Source: Isoetes taiwanensis
Lineage: Eukaryota; Streptophyta; Lycopodiopsida; Isoetales; Isoetaceae
Direction: 5' to 3'
DNA: 64,000 nucleotides
NCBI GenBank assembly: GCA_021234155.1
Contig: JAJEKV010000031.1
Span: forward strand, 2,287,614 to 2,351,613
Position 1 is the first letter of the stretch, and each line of letters starts with the position of its first letter. Under the pieces are notes generated by a model. That model had not been told where the DNA came from and did no database searches. It worked only from the letters and a program-made list of their open reading frames with translations. Below are positions 53,749 to 64,000 of the stretch, piece after piece. Made by a program: the position numbers and the translations under genes.

Positions 53749-53954
53749 TCTCCCAACTGTTCTAAGCAAAGCAGTAGTTGAAGAGGGCAACCTGACATCA
53801 TTGTTCTATTTTCTCGGAGAATCACCACCCATTACTACAGGGTATAGGTCCTGAGATAGGCCCTGAATAGAAGGGCCATAATGTTGGGAAAAAGGATGTG
53901 TCCATGCTACAATATTTGAAGTATAAAACCCTTGTAAAGTAGAAACGTGTTTCT

Positions 53955-54453
53955 GCCCACTGTGCAAGCAAAGGGACGAGACCATTGAGCATTGTTTCTT
54001 TTTATGTGTTCATCTCCAGTCTGTTTGGTCTTGGTTGCTTTCTCTTTTTCATGTGACATTGACAAGCCAGCAAGTGCTTCTGGCTATTTATCCGGATGCT
54101 TGGAATAAGTTGCGGAGCCAAGCATTTCATTTAGCATCAGGATGGTTGTTGTGGTCCATCTGGAAGCGTAGAAGACTGTGTATCTTTCAGGGTTTGGATA
54201 TTCCTCCTGCAGTTGTCCTCCAGGACGCACAAGCTAGAATCGCTAAGGCATACCATTGTTCTTCGCTTGCTCCTGCCAAGCGGCAGTTGATATTTGAGTC
54301 CTATCTGAGTGTGTTGTCTTATGCATAGGCTGGTGGTTCTACTCAGTGGATCATGATTATCCTCTGAGACTTTATTCCCGCCTCTGCCTTTGTATTTTGC
54401 TTTTGGCTTGGAGTTTCAATAAAGTTTGTCGTTCTTCAAAAAAAAAGAAAAAA
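53955..54453 (+). mobile_element. Truncated zf-RVT LINE with 14-bp target duplication
   Basis: Encodes CPLCKQRDETIEHCFFLC (frame-shifted at its start), then LLSLFHVTLTSQQVLLAIYP and LWSIWKRRRLCIFQGLDIPP, almost identical to the minus-strand copy at 34468-35080. After the stop (54328) come AATAAAG and a poly(A) tail. The direct repeat AGAAACGTGTTTCT flanks it (53941-53954 and 54454-54467). Confidence 0.9.
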
Positions 54454-54467
54454 AGAAACGTGTTTCT

Positions 54468-57219
54468 TGCAGATCTATTACATAGCCACATGAAAATCTA
54501 CATGCACTTATTATCGAAGACTCCGGTGTCTCTTGCAGGTCTATTGCAGGTCAAAGGTACATATTGGAACCGGTCTACAAAACAACTAAAAGCTGAGCAT
54601 TTGGCCAGATTCTTGCAGCATAAATGAAATTAAACTGCATGCTCTCCTTTTACTTCATTTTCAACCATTACCGCACTTGCAATTTCTGACCCTATTCTGA
54701 GGCAGGAGCCATCATATGCAACATTTTTAATGCCCTAGTGTAAACACAGTTTTTTGAGTATTTATTGTTTTGGAGCCAAATACAAAGGAATGCATGATAC
54801 AAATGGAGGGCATGGAAAGGACAAAATAATTATGGAACATCGAACAGGATACAAACATGAAATCTTAAATCTAAGTACTAGAGCCATCATATGCAACATT
54901 ACACCGCAGTGTAATAATAATTTTGGGATATCAATTGACTACGAGGAAAATATGGAACATCCAGTAGCCAATAAACATGGAATCCCTTTTTACCATCCTA
55001 AAAGCACGTGCGTACAATATTGCCAGATAAGTTGAAGATAAAAGCTTAAGAATAATGAGAGATATGTACGTTAACCAAAAAACTGAAACAGTAAAATGAT
55101 ATGTACGTGCATGGTCTGAAATCCATAGTTTATGAATCAAGCAGTCTGTGTATGCCTATAAGCAAAACCAAACAGTGCACAATAAAACATGTTTTGATTC
55201 ACGTTCTTTCAGTTTTTTGTGAATGCTTTCTGACTGCTGGAAGATTCATAATCTTCATCTTCTAACTTTGGCAGATTTAGCCATAAATCTTTTCAATAAA
55301 TCAAAGCTGGATCCAACCATAAATCTTTTTAATAAATCAAAGTTGAATGCAATAGATTTATTGAATTTTAAAAAACCTGTAGAAATCTAAAATCTCATTG
55401 CCAAAATACTCGTGTTTAAAATGTAAAGAGGCATCTCCACACGATGTAGTATATTAACAGTTTACAAAGTAAACAACAAACATGCAATGCACAATGAAAT
55501 CGACCAAACTAATCAAATAGGCTAATCATCGACAACAAAATTTGAGAGTAGCAAAGAAAACCTAGAAAAAAGACAAAGACGAAACTATATGTTTTGCTAA
55601 AAAATTGTTCTAATAGCATAAGATACATCTACAAATTTAAGTGGGCCAATCATGGGGCATTCGAACGTACATGCTGAAAAACCCTAAGGTAAATGGATTC
55701 CATGGAATGCATTTACAGAGGCAGGCAGATTCAGAATACAAATTCCAACTCAGAAAGAATCAATCAAAACATTACCGTCGGCATCTTTTTCTTCGTCTGT
55801 GACAGAGTTATGCAATAGCAGCATCCACATAGGGGGTCTCTTTCCTTTCAAACAAAGAAAACACAAACCGACAAATTGGAGCTTTGAATCCATCCCTGGG
55901 TCGATAAAAATAATGGACACAACATGAAATGTTGAAACTGTAAGAGAAAAATTAAAATCCCCATATTTGGAAGATAGGGAATATTTACCGAGAGCCAAAA
56001 CCTTCGAAACCTTAGGAAATGAATCTTAAAATAAAATAAAAAAAAAATTCTTTCAAACCGGAAAAACCAAATTTAAAAAAGAGATAACAAATATACTAGG
56101 TGGTCAATTATAAGCGCTCAAAAGTTGTCCTTGAACAAATGCCAAAAATTGGCTAAATGTTCTAACGCCAAAGCTATATATCTAACAGGCAATATCCAAA
56201 GCTATATACCTAATAAGAAAAACCTTGCTAAAGATCTAACAAGCAATGCCCAAAGCTATATATCTAACAACTAATAACTTGCTAAAGTCTTCTACTGTGC
56301 TTTTACTAGTTCTTTTTGAGTTGGTTTGACCAATATTGATCTCATGGTTAGAGATCTACAATACGTAAAATATATGACTATATGAAGCAACTATATCATG
56401 GTCCACAATAGATGGCTCTATTTACCCATGAAATGGAACAACAGTGGGACATAAGACTTGTCAAGTTGGGGGGTGGGGGGAGAGGGTTTCAATAAAGGAT
56501 AATCACAGTTGACGTGAAAACTTACCAACCTTTTTGAATTTTAACTACGATACCATGGTATGAGACAATCAATAAAGCTTTCAGATAACATTAACCACTA
56601 GTGCACCCCTTATTGCTCGTACCTCTAGTTTGGCTAAAACGTAAGAGGAAACACTAGTGCATTCCTTATTGCTCATTGGCTAAAATGTAAGAACAAGGAC
56701 TCAACCTACCTAGATAACAAGGGTTCAACCTATTGTATTCATGTATGACAAACTCTCCAATTGGGCTATCATACGTGGTATGAAACAAGAGAACACTAAC
56801 CATTAGGTCTTGCACTTCCTACACAATTTACAGTCCAATGGGGTGCCATGGTATGAAACAAACAAGTCAAGACAACTTATGGGTCAAAGCATGGAGGTGG
56901 GGGACACTTTTTGTGTCAGCGACATATGGTGCTTAGGGGGTGCTTTCCGGAGCTATTTTCTTTGTATTTTTAAAAAATATTTTTCTTTTATTTTTTTGAT
57001 ATTTTTCCCTGAAACGCATTCATATTACGCCTTGGAATACAAAATTTCACCTTCATCGGAGTTATAGAAAAAAAGATAAAAATAAGTAAAATTTCCCGCA
57101 TTAGGTGCTTAGGGGGTGCTTAGCTGGCGCAAAAATGCCCCCCCCAGCTCGCTTTGACCCTTATACCATATCAAGCACTAGAACAAACTAATCATGGCCC
57201 TCTAATTGGAGTGGTGCAC
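54468..57219. other. No recognised gene
   Basis: AT-rich intergenic DNA. Small duplications are visible: AGAGCCATCATATGCAACAT (about 54706 and 54881), CACTAGTGCAxyCCTTATTGCTC (about 56596 and 56653) and GGTGCTTAGGGGGTGCTT (56930 and 57102). No domain-bearing frame. Confidence 0.5.
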
Positions 57220-57560
57220 TAGTCATTTATAAGGCAAGGGCACAAGTTGTATGAAATGTAGAACATCAAACAAGGACAAGACTAAGAAGTAAAGGCTGAA
57301 ATATGGGGCACTTACCTAAGTCTACACTAGGACGTCCAAGAGAGTAGTGCAAGAAGGAGCCATGTAGCTATCCTCATCTCAGATTTGCAGATGGGTGCAC
57401 CCCTGCCATGTGGCTGTGTATCGTTCCCTTAAAGTAAATAAAGTCTATTTTTTATCTCTAAAAAAAAAAAAAAAAAAATATATTAATATAGTCATTTATA
57501 AGAAAGTGGATGGATGAAATAGAAATCAAACATGAACAAGATCAATAAATAAGATAACAT
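57220..57560. repeat. Degenerate duplication around a poly(A) run
   Basis: TAGTCATTTATAAG occurs at 57220-57233 and 57489-57502, and the sequence after each copy is related (TGAAATxxAGAA...ATCAAACA). Between them, AATAAAG (about 57437) and A19 (57461-57479) look like a retroposon tail. Confidence 0.5.
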
Positions 57561-57639
57561 AATGGTGTTGCATATTTATGAACAAGTTAACCGATTGTAT
57601 CATTGGATCTTTTGCAGTAACAAAAGTTTAGATGGTGCA

Positions 57640-57905
57640 GGCTCGTTGGATTTGCAGTTGGTGGATGTTGGCTAATATATGAACTGATGAACATAGTTGT
57701 ATGTATGTGAATTATGATATGAACACCTGCTAGCAACAGAACTTTGGATTGTATATGAAGTATAAAGGCGAATTGGATTTGTGGTTTGGTGAATGTTGGG
57801 ACCGCTAGCAACCGAACTTTGGATTGTATATCAAGTATAAAGGCTGATTGGATTTGTGGTTGGTGAATGTTGGGGAGGATAAATGAAGTGATCATTGAAG
57901 TTGTA
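57640..57905. repeat. Tandem repeats of about 60-80 bp
   Basis: Units share GGATTGTATATxAAGTATAAAGG and TTGGATTTGTGGTTGGTGAA. Two to three copies lie 600-800 bp upstream of the HOTHEAD-like gene. Confidence 0.75.
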
Positions 57906-58446
57906 TGTATGCGGATAATGAAACGTTTGTTAGAAGACAGGATCAAGTGGTGTTGGTTATCAACAGACAAGACAACGGCAACACCGAGGGTGTTGCAAAT
58001 GGATTTGTGATTGTTAGATGTTGGGGAAGGATAAATGAAGGTGGATTGAATTTTGGAGGGTTGGAATGGGGACAAAACATAGAAGGCGTATTGTAAAGTA
58101 CTTTGACAAAGTTAAAGAGACCACATGGGAGGATGCATATAGAATGAATGCATTCTGCAGCCTAGAAATGCCAAAGGACCCACGGGACTGGAGGGAGCAT
58201 GGATATGGGTGGCTATGGAGTGTGGAGGGCCACAAGTTGGAGCAGTGAGATGGACGTATTGCCAACCACCTAGACAAGAACCCTCCGCATAAAGCCATGT
58301 CCTTCGGCTCTCTGCATTAATGCGCCTCCAAGCCAAGACGGCCCGTTTAAAACAAACTAATCTGTAGAAACGGAACAGCAGGTCATTACTCCACCCTTTT
58401 AAACCTCACTACTCAAAGTCTTGCCTCGTCTTTGTAACAAGCCGGT

Positions 58447-61153
58447 ATGGCGTTCCATGGTCGGATCTCCATGCTCATGTTTTCATTTTTTCTGCTTCAA
58501 ATCGCATTCTGGGCTGTTCATGCAGGTACTTGGATTTGTATGAGATATTTATGTGTTAAGTGGAGATCTTGTACATGAATATTTTCTTTGCCTGATTTTT
58601 TTTTTCGTATGAATTCAACATTTGGTTCAGGCTCCCATCTGCATTGTTGAGGTTGATTGTTATTTTAATGAGATGGGTTGTTTTAAGCTTCAAAATTATG
58701 CTGTTCATCAAGAGAAGCAGCAATTCTGGCTATTTCCGTGTTTTAGGTTTGCTTGCAAAGAGTTTCATTCACTTTTGGTTTCCTTCCTGCAGATCTCAAG
58801 TATTCCTTTGCAAAAGAGGCATCTCAAGCCATTGAAAGTAAGCAGTATGACTACATTGTTGTAGGAGGAGGAGCTACAGGATGTCCTCTTGCAGCAACTC
58901 TGTCTCAAAGATTTTCAGTGCTCCTTCTTGAAAGAGGAGGGGTGCCATATGGGGTACCAAGCCTAGAACACATTTCAGGATTCCATGAGAACCTCATTAA
59001 CTTTGACAAATATACATCTCCAGCACAAGGGTTTAGATCAGAAGATGGAGTAGGATCCCACAGAGCAAGGGTTCTAGGTGGAGGAACTGCATTAAATGCT
59101 GGTTTCTACACTAAAGCCCCTCCTCAGTTTGTAACTAAGCAGGGCTGGGATGATTATTTGGTAAACCAGTCCTATCAATGGGTAGAAAACAAAGTAGTTT
59201 TTCAACCAATATTGCCTTTATGGCAGAGTGCCTTAAAAAAGGCCCTTGTTGAGGCTGGTGTAGGCCCTGATAATGGCTTCACATATGACCATGTTCAGGG
59301 CACCAAGATCGGAGGTACTATTTTTGACCAGAGTGGCAAAAGGCATACTGCTGCTGATTTGCTAGAGTATGCTGTGCCTGAAAATATAGAGGTGTTGATT
59401 TATGCAACTGCGCACCGAATTCTGTTCCATTCTAATCAAGGTATATGGTTTGTAAATGCTGTTATCTTCTAAGTTCATGCATTGCATTGTGTAGAATGTT
59501 CCTTGTATGTTTGTCCTTTATACTATATGAATTTAAAGGTCTGCATATCATGTGTAAGAGTCAGTTGAGTTTTCTTCATTCAGTGACATAAATAAGTTTT
59601 TCAATGTTAAATGTTCTTCATTGTACTTCCATGATCTTGACTAACTTATTTGCATCATTATTACAAACAGGAGCGAAACCGCGCGCATACGGAGTGGAAT
59701 TTATGGACAACAATGGTCACATGCACACTGCACTGCTTAAGTCCAACAGGGGAGATGTAATCCTCTCTGCAGGAGCTCTGGGGAGTCCCCAGTTGCTCCT
59801 CCTAAGTGGAGTTGGTCCTGCTGCAGATCTTGAAGCTATGGACATCCCTGTGGTTCTAGACCTGCCAGGTGTAGGCAAAAGCATGGGAGACAATCCAAAC
59901 AACATTTTCTCAAGTCCAGGAAGCATGAAGCTGGACTACTCACTTGTAAATGTAGTAGCCATAACCAAATTTGGCAGTTATATAGAAGAAATGAGTGGGG
60001 GATCCAGCACAACAGGTCTGATACAAGTTTTTTTGAACATGATTAAGGATCCAACAATGCTGATAAGCCCTCTATCTATGAGAGTAATAGAGACACTACC
60101 CCAAAATGTAAAAGATCAGCTATCACAAGTCTCATATGTATTCTCAAAAATATCAGGGCCTGCAAGCAGGGGAGAACTACATCTAGCAACAAGAGATCCA
60201 AGGGATAATCCAAGGGTGAGATTCAACTACTACTCTGATCCAAGAGATCTGAACGCTTGTGTGGAGGGGATAAAGGTGATAGGCAAGGCGTTTCAGTCTG
60301 AAGCCTTCCAGGAATTCACGTATAGCAGCGTTTTAAACGCTCCACAGAACATGCAGCTTTTGATGCAGAGCATGACAGGGTTTATGGTACCTGACAGCAG
60401 TGTAGGAGACCAAGTTTTGGCCCAGGTTTGCAAAAACTCTGTGGTGTCCATATGGCACACCCATGGTGGCTGCCTTTCTGGCAATGTGATCACTCCTGAT
60501 GATCACCGTGTGATTGGTGTGGATTCTTTAAGAGTTGTGGATATGTCAACACTCGACGAGACCCCTGGTGCCAATCCCCAGGCTACCCTTATGATGCTTG
60601 GCAGGTATACCATCTTTCCTCTTTTGGAATATTCTTGTTCTCAATTTCTATATTTAGGGTTTTGCCTCGGATCCCACTTTGGGATACTACGTCCTCGTCT
60701 TTACCATTCAAAGGAAGGAAAGAAAAGGAAGGAATGAAGGAAGGAAGTATATTTTAACGTCCACGGAAGGAAAAAAGGACCAATGACGTTAAAATTCCAT
60801 CATCTATATCGTCTTCCTTGTGTCACCTAGATGGGTTGATGTCTAGGGCTTTGGAATAGGAACATTCTATTGTGGGGATAGGAATAGATATCATCTTGTT
60901 TTGGAGGGCCTGAGCATCTAGTATCATGCCATATCACCCGTCTTTGGATGCCCAGATCGTTCATTGTAAATACTTAGGTTGATACCCACATTGGTTGATC
61001 CAAAGTTAATATATGTACATTGTCTGCAGTAATCATTTTAGAATTTCTTGTCTGCCTTTCACTTTGTGCGTCGCTGAAGATGGCACCTCAAACTAACCTA
61101 CATTTTCTTTCCTTTGCAGATACATGGGACTTAAGATTTTAGCATCAGCTTGA
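58447..61153 (+). CDS. HOTHEAD-like GMC oxidoreductase
   Basis: Four exons: 58447-58525, 58793-59440, 59671-60604 and 61120-61153, giving 564 residues. All introns are GT-AG and phases agree. Residues 1-26 form a signal peptide (hydrophobic LMFSFFLLQIAFWAV), so the protein enters the secretory pathway. The FAD-binding GGGATG is at 51-56, followed by the GMC signatures RARVLGGGTALNAGFYT and GALGSPQLLLLSGVGP. The active-site region has SIWHTHGG (His about 505 and 507) and GANPQATLMMLGR (Asn about 544). Arabidopsis HOTHEAD is implicated in oxidising omega-hydroxy fatty acids for cutin; the same role is inferred here. The gene looks intact. Its third intron contains a LINE-tail fragment. Confidence 0.93.
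60705..60797 (-). mobile_element. LINE/SINE 3' tail fragment in HOTHEAD intron 3
   Basis: On the minus strand CCGTGGACGTTAAAATATA followed by (CTTCC)n matches the LINE F 3' end. About 30 bp away an inverted copy GACGTTAAAAT (60785-60795) makes a small inverted repeat, perhaps from two tails or a foldback. Confidence 0.6.
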
Positions 61154-63177
61154 CATAAAGAGAAGCATTAATCTTGGACTGCTTCATACCTTCCCTTCAG
61201 CATTGACTTCTCCCATTATACCATCCATTTTCAAAATGTGGAATTATTAAATATGGGAGAAAAAGTATGCCTTGTAATAGTGTACCTATAAAAACATTGA
61301 TATCTATACCATATGGGTCGTTGCATCATTAACATTTTATGCTCCCCCGTGCTAGTCTTCATGCTCAAATATGCACCTTGCTTCACATTGTTTCTAGATA
61401 GGGTGTCGTGATCGTAGGTTTGTGACGAGTGTTAGTTTTAGAGATAACAAGAAATTTTTTTGCGATGGCAAGGGCACCATAAAAGCTTCTTGTTCCGTCT
61501 CCCATTTGTAAGAAAAAGTGAATTTGGAGGGTGACATTGCTATGATGTTTGCCATTGCAAAAATTTCTTTTTCTTACGGCTCCCATGCACGAGGGAAGTG
61601 AGTTCATGGCGAAGTTGTTTATTGTACCATAGAAATGTGATTCTTAAGATTAGTAAGTCTAATTAATTGAGTAAGTTCGTATTACTTTCCTTTGCTCAAT
61701 CTATAGATGATCTATAATATATCAAAGATCAATTATTGACAATCCACATTTGGGGAATTTTATTCTGCTTTAGAAAAGCTTGTTTAATACTTGAACATTG
61801 TGTGGCTATGAACATTGTGTGGCTATCAGCTCGAACCCCCTTTCTTTATAAGGTAATCTCTACAACTCATTTATTTGATGATGGTTTTACAATAAGTATT
61901 CCATTTATTGTGCGGAAGTCATATTTCTTCCCACTCAATTTTCCCAACCCCCACCTATTCAACAAAAAATATAATAGAATTGAATTGGATTTTATCGTTT
62001 ACAAAGACCAAGTGGTCTATGGAACCCAAATAGACAAAGAACAACTGACCTATTGTTGTCCACGACTAAAAAACCCTCGTCGGAAGGGCTTTTGAGGGGA
62101 AAAAAAACTTATCAATAATAGGCTTGCTAATAAACTATAGGGTTGTACATGGCTCTGTGATCATTAGGTGTATAATTGATCCGTTATGACGAATAGATCC
62201 CGAATGTAGGATGCCAACGCTCCTATTGCAGGTGTGTATGGTGCAAACTAGCTTTCCACCCACAAGATAGAGGCAATCCATAGGGCTTGAGCACCTTATT
62301 ATTTATAGACATAGATATAATTTAGTTATCCACATTGTGAATCTGAGCATATGCTATAGCTTGTGGGTTTTTTTGCAGTTTCTCAAAGACAAATCGCCCA
62401 TGGATTTATTAGTTTGCAAAACTTATTCTAAAAAGGGAAGCTTTTGTAAGATTCTTCATTCAGAAGCTTGTTCTTCCCAGAGATGCTCCCAAAAATATAA
62501 ATGCCTTGACTTTTCAAAGTGATCTATTCTTTATGATTCTGTGCAGGCAGTATTTTCAGCTGGTACATTTGAAGATTTATAGGAAAAAATATAAGATTTT
62601 GTACGAAAACAAGAAGAATTACAAATTAAAAAAAACACCTAATTTATGTTGCATGAAGATACAGCCTGCAGCCAAAAGTCAAGAGAGCTTTTACCATATA
62701 GATATAGAATAACCACTATGAAATATGCATCCATATGGATGCAGAAAAAACGAATTTGGTAAACTAATTAAAAACGAATTTGGTAAACTAATTACATTTC
62801 CCTTAAATATGTACAAAAGAAACATGTACATATGCATCTTGCTTGCTAAAGAAGATAAAAGCTTGGAGTATGTGTATGTAAATTAATATATTATTATAGG
62901 ACAACATTCATGATCTTGATTATGATGATGAATACAATTCCTATGACGCATTCTGAATGTTGATGTATATTTATACATCCAAAAACCCATAGTGCGCAAG
63001 CACTTTCTAGTGTACTCGAGTAATATACAATTTTCTTTCACATGTATAGAAGCTCTTTGGTAAAGGTTATGGAAAATACTGCTTAACAAACAAAGAAAAC
63101 ACAAAAAATGATCTTAAAAATGCTTTAAAATTGTATCTTATCATTGAAATCAATCATACCAGGTTTGCCATGCCATC
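61154..63177. other. No recognised gene
   Basis: Intergenic DNA between two convergent genes. A GATGGCAAGGGC/GGCTCCCATGCACG area near 61460-61600 contains loosely repeated AAAATTTCTTTTTC words. No coding evidence. Confidence 0.5.
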
Positions 63178-64000
63178 TTAGATGCTTGACATATCTGTTG
63201 AGAATAGATTCTGCAAAGTTTGAGGTCGTTTTGCGGGATCATTGATTAGATTGTTGACATTGTTGATAACACCTAGAACTGAAGCAGCTTGGCCTTGTTG
63301 TTGCGTTGATCTTCCTAGGGGAACTTGAGCATCAAATGGGATTCGGACGACAAGGTCAACATGTTGTCCGAAAGTTCCTTGTTGAAATTGAGGTACGTTA
63401 TCACATTGTATTTGCCCCCTTTGTTGTTCCTGAAGCTTGTTATTTTGTTGAACATGCATAGAACCAGACCACACATTTGTATTGTGTATGGTATCAACAT
63501 GGGGAACTATAGATGGTGCAACCTATATTTAAAACAGATATAATGATGCTCGAATGTGAGTGGAAGCCACATTCATAATAATAAACTAAATGGAAAGTAG
63601 AAAAAAGATACTTGCCTGGAGAGCATTCGCAATGATTACACTTTCATCTAAAAATGCAGTATGCGGATGTTGAATCTCCTTCTCACCAAAGCAAGGCAAA
63701 CATAGATTGTATGTATCAGCACCAAGCTCGTTCCTCTTTCTAAAGCATTCAGCACAAGAAATCACCACGCCCAAGATGATGTCTCCACACTTATGACATG
63801 ACTTCTTACATTTCAACACATAACGAAGACATAAAAACTCCCAGAAATCCAAATCTCCACTCTCATCCTTATCAATTAGACTCAATATTTTATCGCTAGC
63901 ATTAGAGAACGCTTTTCTTACATCTGAGAATTGGACTCGCCCTTGCTTATTGACATCTAAGCTAATAAACATATTGACCATTAATTGCTTTGACTTTTGA
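63178..64000 (-). CDS. EF-hand and ZZ-type zinc-finger protein, copy 2 (partial)
   Basis: The gene runs off the right edge. Exon 1 is 64000-63616 and exon 2 is 63522-63178. The intron 63615-63523 starts with GC (CAG|GCAAGT), the minor GC-AG class, and lies exactly where copy 1 has its GT-AG intron. Visible parts: SLDVNKQGRVQFSD (a weak first EF-hand), the EF loop DKDESGDLDFWE, and the ZZ finger CHKCGDIILGVVISCAEC to CLPCFGEKEIQHPH, then a Gln/Asn-rich tail. A TAA ends the frame at DMSSI, nine residues earlier than in copy 1; the homologous GGMxxLV end lies just downstream out of use. Function is as unclear as for copy 1. Confidence 0.78.

Noticed and set aside
57220-57502. Retroposon with poly(A) and a 14-bp target duplication
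   Set aside because: TAGTCATTTATAAG flanks the poly(A) segment, but sequence beyond both copies is also related, so the repeat is part of a larger old tandem duplication and not a clean target duplication.
58066-58248. Small protein gene just upstream of HOTHEAD
   Set aside because: A 60-residue frame without recognisable domain, conserved features or splice context; likely chance.

Overview
The window looks like land-plant nuclear DNA from a large, repeat-dominated genome. The evidence is GT-AG introns, an intact HOTHEAD-type GMC oxidoreductase gene, a decayed pentatricopeptide-repeat (PPR) fragment, and plant-style CACTA, Helitron, TRIM, hAT-MITE, LINE, SINE and LTR elements. A fern or other seed-free plant is my guess from the style of the sequence; nothing here proves it. 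Only three loci look like ordinary host genes: an EF-hand plus ZZ zinc-finger gene at 4943-6132 (+), its paralogue cut by the right edge at 63178-64000 (-), and the HOTHEAD-like gene at 58447-61153 (+).

Layout. 520-3807 is a 3.3-kb foldback (inverted-repeat) element. 4.9-6.1 kb holds EF-hand/ZZ copy 1. 6.4-6.7 kb is a tRNA-headed SINE. 7.5-8.3 kb is a probable solo LTR. 9.3-17.1 kb is a train of LINE and SINE 3' ends and one long LINE, separated by (CT)n arrays that are the LINEs' own 3' tails; the long LINE was broken by a 310-bp hAT-type MITE. 17.4-25.0 kb is an unusual two-gene unit. 25.4-33.6 kb is a second LINE train. 34.5-36.3 kb holds a poly(A)-type LINE split by an inversion, with a PPR remnant inside the inverted segment. 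37335-52202 is a 14.9-kb CACTA element into which a 6.8-kb Helitron (carrying ZPR1 gene exons), a 460-bp TRIM and a GC-richer LINE have inserted. 52.4-53.7 kb is an LTR remnant with a perfect initiator-Met primer-binding site. 54.5-58.4 kb and 61.2-63.2 kb show no recognisable gene.

The most interesting region is 17.4-25.0 kb. A minus-strand, multi-intron gene joins a basic/acidic N-terminal part, a ParB/Srx-like domain and a class-beta N4/N6 DNA-methyltransferase fold. Divergent from it is a plus-strand gene resembling the uncharacterised DUF7869 group (IDGAD, QLDN..ENKN and GHTHDQID motifs), probably a transposase-like protein. The minus gene's introns and the divergent promoter carry about 20 copies of a palindrome, core GTATTCYGGAATAC. 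Two blocks of eight copies sit at about 41-bp intervals, close to four helical turns. The motif is missing from the exons and from the plus-strand gene. I read this as a decayed copy of a mobile or selfish unit with its own DNA-binding sites. Both genes carry frameshifts, so this copy is probably dead, and intact relatives should be looked for elsewhere in the genome.

Most coding sequence here is transposon-derived and broken. The LINEs have ORF1 (coiled coil plus RNA-binding domain) and ORF2 (endonuclease, reverse transcriptase, C-terminal CCHC), a conserved 3' stem-loop followed by a GACGTwAAwA-like end, and microsatellite tails. The SINEs share that 3' end, which suggests they are mobilised by the LINE machinery.
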